19,577 nucleotides of DNA from JAAYCI01 sp964367945. Its GTDB lineage: Bacteria; Bacillota; Clostridia; Oscillospirales; Ruminococcaceae. The stretch is from positions 1-19,577 of the forward strand of contig CAYIZZ010000034.1 of assembly GCA_964367945.1 (NCBI GenBank). Direction: 5' to 3'. Below the pieces are notes generated by a model. It worked only from the letters and a program-made list of their open reading frames with translations, made no database searches and was not told where the DNA came from. This document shows positions 14,544 through 19,577 of this stretch, in pieces. How positions within the stretch are numbered: the stretch's first letter is position 1; every line of letters starts with the position of its first letter. The position numbers and the translations under genes were made by a program.

Positions 14544-16292
14544 TTATTCAGGCATACAACGAATAAGACCATGACGTGAGTCTACAGAAATAAGTTGTTT
14601 GTCTTTTAACTTAGTGGTAGCACCACCTGCACCCACAATCACAGGTTTGCCAAGTGTTAAGCCAACAATAGCCGCGTGGCTGTTTTCTCCGCCGGCTTCG
14701 GTGATGATGGCGACGGCATCTTTCATAGCGGAAAGCATGTCGTTGTTGGTGGCGGTGGTGACTAGGATATCGCCGGGATTAAACTTTTCTTTTATATCGC
14801 TACTGCCAAGGCAGATGGAAACAGGTCCGGTAGCGTTGTGCTCGTTGATGCCTACACCTGATACCAGTACATCGCCTATCAAGTGAGCACGTAGCATGTT
14901 GGTAGTACCGGGAATGCCTACAGGTGCGCCTGCTGTGAGGATGACTAAATCACCGTTTTGGACTAGGTTTTCTCTTTGTGCGGCGGCAACAGCACTATCT
15001 ATCATTTCATCTGTATTGTTGGCATAAGGCATGATGATTGGGGTGATGCCCCAAGATAGATTTAACTGGCGTGCTGCGGCATTGGACATGACACAGGCAA
15101 TGATAGGGGTTTCAGGACGATATTTGCTGATCATGCGGGCGGTCTCGCCACTACGTGTAACGGTGATGATAGCATCTGCGCCCGTGTCTAGGGCGGTGGT
15201 GCATGTGGCATGGGCTACGCTTTCAGTGACAGAAAGGCGAGTTTGCCCGGTTGTGTGAGTGTTAGATAAATGTTTTGAAGAAATTTCTTCTTCGGTGCGG
15301 CGTGCAATGGCGTCCATGGTACGAACAGCTTCTACAGGATAGTCGCCTGCGGCGGTCTCGCCACTGAGCATGATAGCGGAAGTGCCATCATAAATAGCGT
15401 TGGCAACATCGGTGATTTCGGCTCTTGTAGGACGAGGATTTTTCATCATGCTATCCAACATTTGGGTGGCGGTAATGGCAGGCCTGGCAGAGCTGTAGCA
15501 ACGTTCTATAAGCTGTTTTTGAATAATGGGTATCTCGGTGTAATCAAGCTCTACACCCATGTCACCACGGGCAATCATAATACCGTTAGAAATAGCTAAT
15601 ATTTCTTCGATGTTATTTATACCTTCTTCGTTTTCGATCTTGGCAATGATTTTAATATCACTGCCACCATTTTGATCTAAAAGAATGCGTATATCTTGGA
15701 TATCACGTGCTGTGCGTGTGAATGAAGCGGCTATAAAGTCAAAGCCATGCTTTGCGCCGAGCAGTATGTCAGACTTGTCTTTTGCAGATAAGTAAGGTGT
15801 GGACAAATGCACACCCGGCACGTTGATGCCTTTATTGTTGGATACATCACCACTGTTTAATACTTTACAGATGATATCCTCGCCTTTAATGTCTGTGACA
15901 ATCATTTCAATCTTACCATCATCTATCAAAATGCGCTTGTCTATAGCGACGTCGGCATATAGGTTTTTGAAAGAAATGCTGCCGATAGTCTCGTCACCAA
16001 CAATCTCACGTGGTGTTAAAGTAAAAGATTGACCGGTTACCAAGGAGATTTTGCCATCTTTGAATTTACCGAGGCGAATCTCAGGACCCTTTGTGTCCAA
16101 AAGTGCGGCAACAGGCAAACCCAGCTCTTTACGTAAGGCCTTCAGACGATTCAGCCGGACAAGCTGCTCCTCGTGGTTTCCGTGGGAAAAATTCATCCTA
16201 GCTACGTTCATGCCGGCCAGCATCATGTCGCGTAAAACTTCATCAGAATCACAGGCCGGACCAAGTGTACATACAATTTTTGTTTTTCTCAT
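14544..16292 (-). CDS. pyk: Pyruvate kinase with C-terminal PEP-utiliser-like domain
   Basis: Pyruvate kinase makes pyruvate and ATP from phosphoenolpyruvate in the last step of glycolysis. MRKTKIVCTLGPACDS is the family N-terminus. KIENEEG carries the catalytic K218, followed by IMIARGDMGVELDYTEIP and SGETAAGDYPVEAV. After the allosteric domain (about 350-475), residues about 480-582 form an extra phosphohistidine-swivelling domain (GGENSHAAIVGLTLGKPVIVGAGG, H539). This is typical of Bacillus-type pyruvate kinases, whose total length is about 585. GGAG lies 5 bases before ATG 16292. It is the first gene of an operon with luxS. Confidence 0.97.
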   Translation of the reverse strand: MRKTKIVCTLGPACDSDEVLRDMMLAGMNVARMNFSHGNHEEQLVRLNRLKALRKELGLPVAALLDTKGPEIRLGKFKDGKISLVTGQSFTLTPREIVGDETIGSISFKNLYADVAIDKRILIDDGKIEMIVTDIKGEDIICKVLNSGDVSNNKGINVPGVHLSTPYLSAKDKSDILLGAKHGFDFIAASFTRTARDIQDIRILLDQNGGSDIKIIAKIENEEGINNIEEILAISNGIMIARGDMGVELDYTEIPIIQKQLIERCYSSARPAITATQMLDSMMKNPRPTRAEITDVANAIYDGTSAIMLSGETAAGDYPVEAVRTMDAIARRTEEEISSKHLSNTHTTGQTRLSVTESVAHATCTTALDTGADAIITVTRSGETARMISKYRPETPIIACVMSNAAARQLNLSWGITPIIMPYANNTDEMIDSAVAAAQRENLVQNGDLVILTAGAPVGIPGTTNMLRAHLIGDVLVSGVGINEHNATGPVSICLGSSDIKEKFNPGDILVTTATNNDMLSAMKDAVAIITEAGGENSHAAIVGLTLGKPVIVGAGGATTKLKDKQLISVDSRHGLIRCMPE

Positions 16293-16331
16293 AGTTACTC
16301 CATAATATTAAAGTATAAGTAGATTTATTAT

Positions 16332-16351
16332 AAACGGTTTAAAAAACGGTT
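16332..16351 (-). repeat. Two direct AACCGTTT repeats in the pyk leader
   Basis: On the plus strand AAACGGTT occurs at 16332-16339 and again at 16344-16351, 12 bases apart. They fall in the predicted 5' untranslated region just downstream of the pyk promoter, where a repressor or activator could bind. The regulator is unknown, and the AT-rich context means chance is possible. Confidence 0.35.
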
Positions 16352-16371
16352 GGATATCAAGGTGTAATCAT

Positions 16372-16401
16372 ATTATATAACGAAATACAACAGTTTGACA
16401 A
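16372..16401 (-). promoter_or_regulatory. Promoter of the pyk-luxS operon
   Basis: On the minus strand TTGTCA (16401-16396) is followed after 18 bases by a perfect TATAAT (16377-16372). Transcription would start near 16365 and give a leader of about 70 bases before pyk. Confidence 0.7.
16395..16400 (+). promoter_or_regulatory. Possible plus-strand -35 element, overlapping the pyk promoter
   Basis: TTGACA reads rightwards here. A TGTTAAAAT extended -10-like sequence begins at 16412, but its hexamer TAAAAT (16415-16420) has a spacer of only 14; AATATG at 16418-16423 has a spacer of 17. A rightward transcript from here would run into the hairpin at 16497-16536. The element shares bases with the minus-strand pyk -35. 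Confidence 0.3.
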
Positions 16402-16441
16402 TTGCTGTTAATGTTAAAATATGGTAAAAGATATATTGCAC

Positions 16442-16486
16442 ATGAAAAAATATTACGCTTATAAAGAAAAAAGTGTAGTCTTTTGA
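16442..16486 (+). CDS. Possible 14-codon leader peptide
   Basis: A short frame encodes MKKYYAYKEKSVVF and ends 11 bases before the rightward terminator hairpin. Three tyrosines in the first seven residues and the position before a terminator resemble attenuator leader peptides. No good ribosome binding site is visible (only GGTAAAAG some 10 bases upstream), and the next gene is not a tyrosine-metabolism gene, so this is weak. Confidence 0.2.
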   Translation: MKKYYAYKEKSVVF

Positions 16487-16496
16487 CTTTCTTTTG

Positions 16497-16539
16497 AAAT
16501 CTTTTTGGGTTTCTTACAAAAAACCAAAAGGGATTTTTT
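16497..16539 (+). terminator. Rightward intrinsic terminator upstream of the glycosyltransferase
   Basis: Bases 16497-16512 pair with 16521-16536, 16 positions with one G-A mismatch and two G-U pairs, around an 8-base loop. T residues run to 16539. No annotated plus-strand gene ends just upstream, so it must end a small or leader transcript, or act as an attenuator for the gene at 16588. Confidence 0.65.
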
Positions 16540-16550
16540 ATTTGCATGAT

Positions 16551-16556
16551 TATAAT
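16551..16556 (+). promoter_or_regulatory. Possible -10 element for the glycosyltransferase gene
   Basis: A perfect TATAAT lies 31 bases before ATG 16588. TG two bases upstream of the hexamer is close to, but not at, extended -10 spacing. No clear -35 sits 17 bases upstream, because that place is the descending arm of the terminator hairpin. Confidence 0.4.
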
Positions 16557-16587
16557 AGTAAATAGCAAATAAAAAGGGGAGACAAAT

Positions 16588-17706
16588 ATGAAAAATGCAG
16601 TCGTTATTCCGGCACTGGAACCAAGTGAGGACTTGATAGCTTATATTGATGAGTTGATTTCACACAATATAGCGTCGATTATAGTGGTGAATGATGGTAG
16701 CAGCGAGGATTCAAACTATATATTTGCACAAATAAGCACAAAGAAAAACTGCATTGTTTTAACACATACAGAAAATATGGGTAAAGGCGTGGCACTAAAA
16801 ACAGCCATTAGCTATATTAAGGACTATATGAAAGATATAGATGGCATTATAACAGCAGACGCAGACGGTCAGCACAGCGCATATGACGTGATGCGAATGA
16901 ATGTGGCACTGAAAGGGAATAAGGATAAGTTGGTTTTGGGGGTGCGTGTGTTTGATGAAAATACACCGGCCAGAAGCATGATGGGAAACAGAATATCGGC
17001 AAAAACGCTTAGGCTGCTTTATGGTATAAAACTGGACGATACCCAAACAGGTCTACGTGCAATTTCAAGGAAGTATTTTGATTGGTTGCTTTCACTTCGT
17101 GGAGACAGGTATGAATATGAAATTAATATGCTGGTTTACAGCAAGAAAATTGCCTTGCAAATTCATACCGTTACCATCGAGACATTGTACTTTGACAATA
17201 ATTCAGGTAGTCATTTCAGGACAGTTCGGGATGGCGGAAAAGTGTATCTGCAAATGCTGAGAGGGCTTTTTCAATATATAGGCAACTCCTGCATTTCGGC
17301 GGCAAGTGATATTGTGTTATTCACGATATTGTTTTACCTCATGCAGACAATGACAGATGGAATAACAGCAACAGCCATAGCGGCAAGCATTGCAAGAATC
17401 GCATCATCGTTTATTGATTTTAGGCTTAACCGCAGCACATTTGCAAGTAAAAACACCACAACATATAAAGCATATTTTAAGTATTATACTTTATGGGTGC
17501 TTCAGTTGTGTGCGTCTATTGTGCTGGTGACGATGTTTAGCAGTGTGTTTGGTGTAGCGCAAACAGTGATAAAACCGGTGATTGATTTTGGGCTTGGGAT
17601 ACTTAGCTATCAAACACAGCTTCACTGGGTGTTTAAAACTGAAAAAAAGTATGTGCCGTTTACAAATAATGTAAAAACACATATGCAGATAGCCGGTGGT
17701 AAATGA
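16588..17706 (+). CDS. GT2 glycosyltransferase fused to a GtrA-like membrane domain
   Basis: The N-terminal half (about 1-225) is a GT-A fold family 2 glycosyltransferase of the dolichyl-phosphate-mannose synthase type. VVIPALEPSED, IIVVNDGSSED, the metal/nucleotide motif DADGQH at 91-96 and the DDTQTGLRA signature show this. The C-terminal part (about 230-372) has four hydrophobic segments and GtrA-like features (YIGNSCISAASDIVLF, FRLNRSTFAS). Such fusions probably make a polyprenyl-phosphate sugar and help deliver it across the membrane for cell-wall or exopolysaccharide decoration; substrate and acceptor are unknown. AAGGGGAG precedes the ATG. Its stop overlaps the next small reading frame (ATGA). 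Confidence 0.9.
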   Translation: MKNAVVIPALEPSEDLIAYIDELISHNIASIIVVNDGSSEDSNYIFAQISTKKNCIVLTHTENMGKGVALKTAISYIKDYMKDIDGIITADADGQHSAYDVMRMNVALKGNKDKLVLGVRVFDENTPARSMMGNRISAKTLRLLYGIKLDDTQTGLRAISRKYFDWLLSLRGDRYEYEINMLVYSKKIALQIHTVTIETLYFDNNSGSHFRTVRDGGKVYLQMLRGLFQYIGNSCISAASDIVLFTILFYLMQTMTDGITATAIAASIARIASSFIDFRLNRSTFASKNTTTYKAYFKYYTLWVLQLCASIVLVTMFSSVFGVAQTVIKPVIDFGLGILSYQTQLHWVFKTEKKYVPFTNNVKTHMQIAGGK

Positions 17707-17894
17707 TGATTATAATAATAGCGATACTGACAGTAATAAGCTGAGCATTATTATTTGAAAAATCAAGAAAGTCAATCAACTTAAAAAGGAGTAAACAAAT
17801 CGCCATGAAAGCAACATCTTTTGGACTGATAGCCTTGGGAATAATAATTGTGATTGGTGTATTTATTGGGAAAATACGACTGCCACTAAGATGA
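17703..17894 (+). pseudogene. Small two-helix membrane reading frame interrupted by an in-frame UGA
   Basis: ATG 17703 overlaps the glycosyltransferase stop as ATGA. The frame reads MMIIIIAILTVIS, then TGA at 17742-17744. It continues open with ALLFEKSRKSINLKRSKQ and a second hydrophobic helix, SFGLIALGIIIVIGVFIG, to TGA 17892-17894. Together this would be a 63-codon protein with two membrane helices and a basic loop. The TGA may replace a tryptophan TGG, making it a pseudogene. UGA acts as the normal stop elsewhere in the window, so reassignment is unlikely. The downstream half may also be made alone (see 17805-17894). No similar protein is recognised. Confidence 0.5.
17805..17894 (+). CDS. 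Possible 29-residue single-helix membrane peptide
   Basis: ATG 17805 is preceded by AAGGAG at 17786-17791, a spacing of 13 bases, rather long. The product MKATSFGLIALG...FIGKIRLPLR is one membrane helix with a basic C-terminus, like many bacterial small membrane proteins. It shares its frame with the interrupted reading frame that starts at 17703. It may thus be either an independent peptide or the remnant second half of a broken gene. A terminator follows 12 bases later. Confidence 0.4.
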   Translation: MKATSFGLIALGIIIVIGVFIGKIRLPLR

Positions 17895-17905
17895 AAATAT
17901 GATAT

Positions 17906-17948
17906 AAAAATGCCATGTTACCCATAAAACAGGTGACATGGCGTTTTT
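17906..17948. terminator. Bidirectional intrinsic terminator
   Basis: Bases 17906-17922 pair with 17932-17948 along 17 positions, including two G-U pairs on the plus strand, around a 9-base loop. The stem is rich in AT at its base, giving T5 runs on both strands. It ends the glycosyltransferase transcript from the left and the icd-like gene from the right. Confidence 0.9.
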
Positions 17949-17969
17949 ATGTTTGTTATATTATAATTA

Positions 17970-19127
17970 TTACAAAGCGGAAATGGTATCCATTACATAT
18001 TGGCTGTACTCTGTGCATGTAGCGCCGGTGTCGCGTCCGGTGACAGTGAGTTTCTTTTCTTCAAACATGCACATATCCAAAGCGCGCTCTAGCTTGCGGC
18101 TTTCTTCTACATAGCCAATGTGGTTCAGCAGCATTGCCGAAGCACGTAGCATACTGCAAGGATCAGCATATTGGCCGCGGCCATCTTCAATCATACGCAC
18201 AGCTGAGCCATGGATAGCCTCAAACATAGCATACTGTTTGCCTACGTTCGCACTGCCTGCTGTGCCGACACCACCCATAAACTCGGCAGCTTCGTCAGAG
18301 ATGATATCGCCATATAGGTTTGGCAGTACAAGCACTTCAAAATCTTTGCGACGTTTTGTGTCTACCAGTTTTGCTGTCACGATATCAGCATACCAGCTTT
18401 CAGCAGCAATGCCGGGATAGTTTTTTGCTACATCTAGGCAAATTCTTAAAAACTTACCATCGGTTTCTTTTACAACATTAGCCTTGGTGACCACGGCTAC
18501 TTTATTTTTGCCGTTGCGCTTGGCATAATCAAAGGCAAGCTCTGCAATACGCTGTGTGGCGTCTGTGGTGGTGATGGTGAAGTCAACAGAAATGCCGTCT
18601 TCAGCTTCAAATCCCCATGTGCCAACTGCATAAGCACCCTCGCTATTTTCACGGAAGAACATCCAATCGATATCGTCTTGTGGAACTTTCACCGGACGTA
18701 AATTGGCAAACAAATCAAGTTCACGACGCATAGCAACGTTTGCGCTTTCGATGTTTTGAGCACCGTAAGCCGCATCAGGTGTGGTGGTGGGTCCCTTCAA
18801 AATCACATGGCAACTTTTCAGCTGGGCCAGTGTATCGTCGGGAATAGCCTTTTGCACAGCTAAACGGTTTTCAATGGTGAGGCCGTCGATGGTGACAAAC
18901 TCTACCTTGCCGCTTTTGGTGGCATCTGCCAACAGATAACGAAGCACGTCCTCTGAAGCTTTTGTGATAACAGGGCCAATACCGTCTCCGCCGCAAATAC
19001 CAATACGGATGGTAGGAAGTTTTTCATAATCCACAAAATCGCCCTGGGCACGAATGGCGGCCACACGATCTTTTTGGTTTTGTAAAATTGCCTCAAGGCG
19101 CTCGACTGCTTGCTGGTTGGTAAACAT
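17970..19127 (-). CDS. icd: Isocitrate/isopropylmalate dehydrogenase family protein, probably isocitrate dehydrogenase
   Basis: This is a beta-decarboxylating dehydrogenase; the likely reaction is isocitrate to 2-oxoglutarate. GICGGDGIGPVITKASEDVL is the family start. ESANVAMRRELDLFANLRPV has the Ser-x-Asn-x-x-x-Arg substrate pattern of isocitrate dehydrogenases rather than isopropylmalate dehydrogenases. FRENSEGAYAVG carries the catalytic Tyr. VVTKANVVKETDGKF has the catalytic Lys, and NLYGDIISDEAAEFMGGVG has metal-binding aspartates. The coenzyme loop region reads HGSAVRMIEDGRGQYADP, longer than the usual HGTAP type, so NAD or NADP use is not assigned. About 40 residues precede the usual N-terminus. 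AAGGAGG lies 6 bases before ATG. The gene has its own promoter and terminator. Confidence 0.86.
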   Translation of the reverse strand: MFTNQQAVERLEAILQNQKDRVAAIRAQGDFVDYEKLPTIRIGICGGDGIGPVITKASEDVLRYLLADATKSGKVEFVTIDGLTIENRLAVQKAIPDDTLAQLKSCHVILKGPTTTPDAAYGAQNIESANVAMRRELDLFANLRPVKVPQDDIDWMFFRENSEGAYAVGTWGFEAEDGISVDFTITTTDATQRIAELAFDYAKRNGKNKVAVVTKANVVKETDGKFLRICLDVAKNYPGIAAESWYADIVTAKLVDTKRRKDFEVLVLPNLYGDIISDEAAEFMGGVGTAGSANVGKQYAMFEAIHGSAVRMIEDGRGQYADPCSMLRASAMLLNHIGYVEESRKLERALDMCMFEEKKLTVTGRDTGATCTEYSQYVMDTISAL

Positions 19128-19170
19128 TATGATCCTCCTTAGATGATGAATAAATATGCATAACGTATAT

Positions 19171-19200
19171 ATTATAGCGCATATTGAAAATTGTTGTCAA
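19171..19200 (-). promoter_or_regulatory. Promoter of the icd-like gene
   Basis: On the minus strand a perfect TTGACA (19200-19195) and a perfect TATAAT (19176-19171) are separated by 18 bases. Both hexamers match consensus, so strong expression is expected. The leader would be about 35-40 bases. Confidence 0.85.
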
Positions 19201-19298
19201 TTTATAAAAACACTCTTCATATAAAAACCAAAAAAACATGCTAAAAACAGCAATTTAATATAAGTTGAAAAAAATTCTCAAAAGAATAAAAAAAGTAC

Positions 19299-19327
19299 TT
19301 TACATTTTTTTGGAAAAGTGATATAGT
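19299..19327 (+). promoter_or_regulatory. Promoter of the tRNA/repeat operon
   Basis: TTTACA (19299-19304), a 17-base spacer and TATAGT (19322-19327) form a good housekeeping promoter preceded by A-rich sequence. The expected start is near 19334, giving a transcript that contains the leader hairpin, both 84-base units and tRNA-Asn. Confidence 0.75.
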
Positions 19328-19343
19328 ATTTAAAGACGCAAAA

Positions 19344-19360
19344 CGCACACAACTTGTGCG
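19344..19360 (+). other. Leader hairpin at the start of the stable-RNA transcript
   Basis: CGCACA (19344-19349) pairs with TGTGCG (19355-19360) around a CAACT loop, about 10 bases after the predicted transcription start. It has no T run and so is probably a 5' stabilising or processing structure. Confidence 0.5.
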
Positions 19361-19370
19361 GAGATGATAA

Positions 19371-19454
19371 TCCGTGGTAGTTCAGTCGGTATCTAGAGAT
19401 TCTTCGATTTTTGGAAAAAAGCGTTAGAAGCTCTCAAATCCGACTACAATATAA
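19371..19454 (+). repeat. tRNA-like 84-base repeat unit, copy 1
   Basis: The unit begins TCCGTGGTAGTTCAGTCGGT, which resembles the acceptor and D-arm start of a tRNA; TAGxTCAGTCGGTA is shared with the adjacent tRNA-Asn. It ends with CTCAAATCC, one base off the T-loop consensus TTCRANTCY. A cloverleaf is not possible: bases that should form the T stem do not pair and no anticodon stem is seen. Instead it folds as a long imperfect hairpin, with AGTCGG/CCGACT, GAGA/TCTC, CTTC/GAAG and TTTTT/AAAAA nested in order. It closes with AATATAA, which with the next T forms TATAAT. The function is unknown. Confidence 0.8.
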
Positions 19455-19538
19455 TCCGTGGTAGTTCAGTCGGTATCTAGAGATTCTTCGATTTTTGGAA
19501 AAAAGCGTTAGAAACTCTCAAATCCGACTACAATATAA
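19455..19538 (+). repeat. tRNA-like 84-base repeat unit, copy 2
   Basis: This is identical to copy 1 in 83 of 84 bases; the one change is G at 19430 to A at 19514, which breaks one pair in the CTTC/GAAG stem step. It directly abuts copy 1, and tRNA-Asn begins at the very next base, so tRNA-Asn is in phase with the 84-base period. Such identity points to recent duplication or gene conversion. Confidence 0.85.
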
Positions 19539-19577
19539 TCCTCAATAGCTCAGTCGGTAGAGCATGCGGCTGTTAAC
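19539..19577 (+). tRNA. tRNA-Asn(GUU), 5' part, cut by the window end
   Basis: The first 39 bases of a tRNA are present. The acceptor strand is TCCTCAA, followed by TA. The D stem GCTC/GAGC encloses the loop AGTCGGTA. After A26 comes the anticodon stem 5' strand TGCGG and the loop CTGTTAA, with GTT at positions 34-36, which reads asparagine codons. C39 can pair with G31. The remaining bases, including the T arm, lie outside the window. It is preceded in phase by the two repeat units and is probably in the same transcript. Confidence 0.9.

Larger units (their letters stand above)
19128..19338. other. AT-rich divergent promoter region between icd and the tRNA operon
   Basis: No gene is seen here. 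It holds the leftward icd promoter and, about 100 bases further, the rightward stable-RNA promoter. The interval 19201-19298 is very AT-rich with many A runs, which could act as UP elements for the rightward promoter. Confidence 0.6.

Noticed and set aside
17742..17744. UGA read as tryptophan in this organism
   Set aside because: The glycosyltransferase and the HlyD-like gene end at TGA exactly where their families end or overlap the next gene, so UGA is used as a stop here.
19270..19298. Minus-strand terminator (ATTCT/AGAAT stem with T run)
   Set aside because: The stem has only 5 AT-rich pairs and no leftward gene ends there; the A runs are better explained as promoter-proximal AT-rich DNA.
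19371..19538. CRISPR array or two complete tRNA genes
   Set aside because: There are only two abutting copies with no unique spacers, so not CRISPR. The T stem does not pair and there is no anticodon arm, so they are not functional canonical tRNAs.

Overview
The window looks like chromosomal core DNA of a low-to-moderate GC Clostridia-type Bacillota. The grounds are the order mutL-miaA, then hlyD-like-yggS-sepF-divIVA-ileS-lspA-rluD, a pyruvate kinase with the Firmicutes-type extra C-terminal domain, strong AGGAGG ribosome binding sites, frequent TTG starts and TTGACA/TATAAT promoters. The species cannot be named from the sequence.

Bases 1-13630, all plus strand, form one long, tightly packed and often overlapping gene train. 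It holds the 3' part of mutL (mismatch repair), miaA (tRNA A37 prenylation), a membrane-anchored HlyD-like protein, yggS (PLP homeostasis), sepF and divIVA (division and polar scaffolds), ileS, lspA (lipoprotein signal peptidase), rluD-type pseudouridine synthase, a Cof-type HAD phosphatase, a small ComEA-like helix-hairpin-helix protein and ppk1 (polyphosphate kinase). The ylmG gene often found between sepF and divIVA is absent; a hairpin lies there instead. A 69-residue glycine-zipper membrane protein (13732-13941) follows, with its own possible promoter.

A bidirectional terminator near 14000 separates this train from a minus-strand pair: pyk (pyruvate kinase) followed 21 bases later by luxS. 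pyk has a well-formed promoter. The region between pyk and the next plus-strand gene carries a rightward terminator and a possible tyrosine-rich leader peptide. A GT2-GtrA fusion glycosyltransferase (16588-17706) follows. It overlaps by ATGA a small two-helix membrane reading frame that is interrupted by an in-frame UGA. A second bidirectional terminator faces the convergent icd-like dehydrogenase on the minus strand.

The right end (19128-19577) is the most unusual part. A strong rightward promoter leads into two nearly identical tandem 84-base units (83/84 identical), then the start of tRNA-Asn(GUU), which begins exactly 84 bases after the second unit. Each unit begins like a tRNA and ends with a T-loop-like sequence but cannot fold as a cloverleaf; it folds instead as a long imperfect hairpin. 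These units look like tRNA-derived repeats inside a stable-RNA operon leader.
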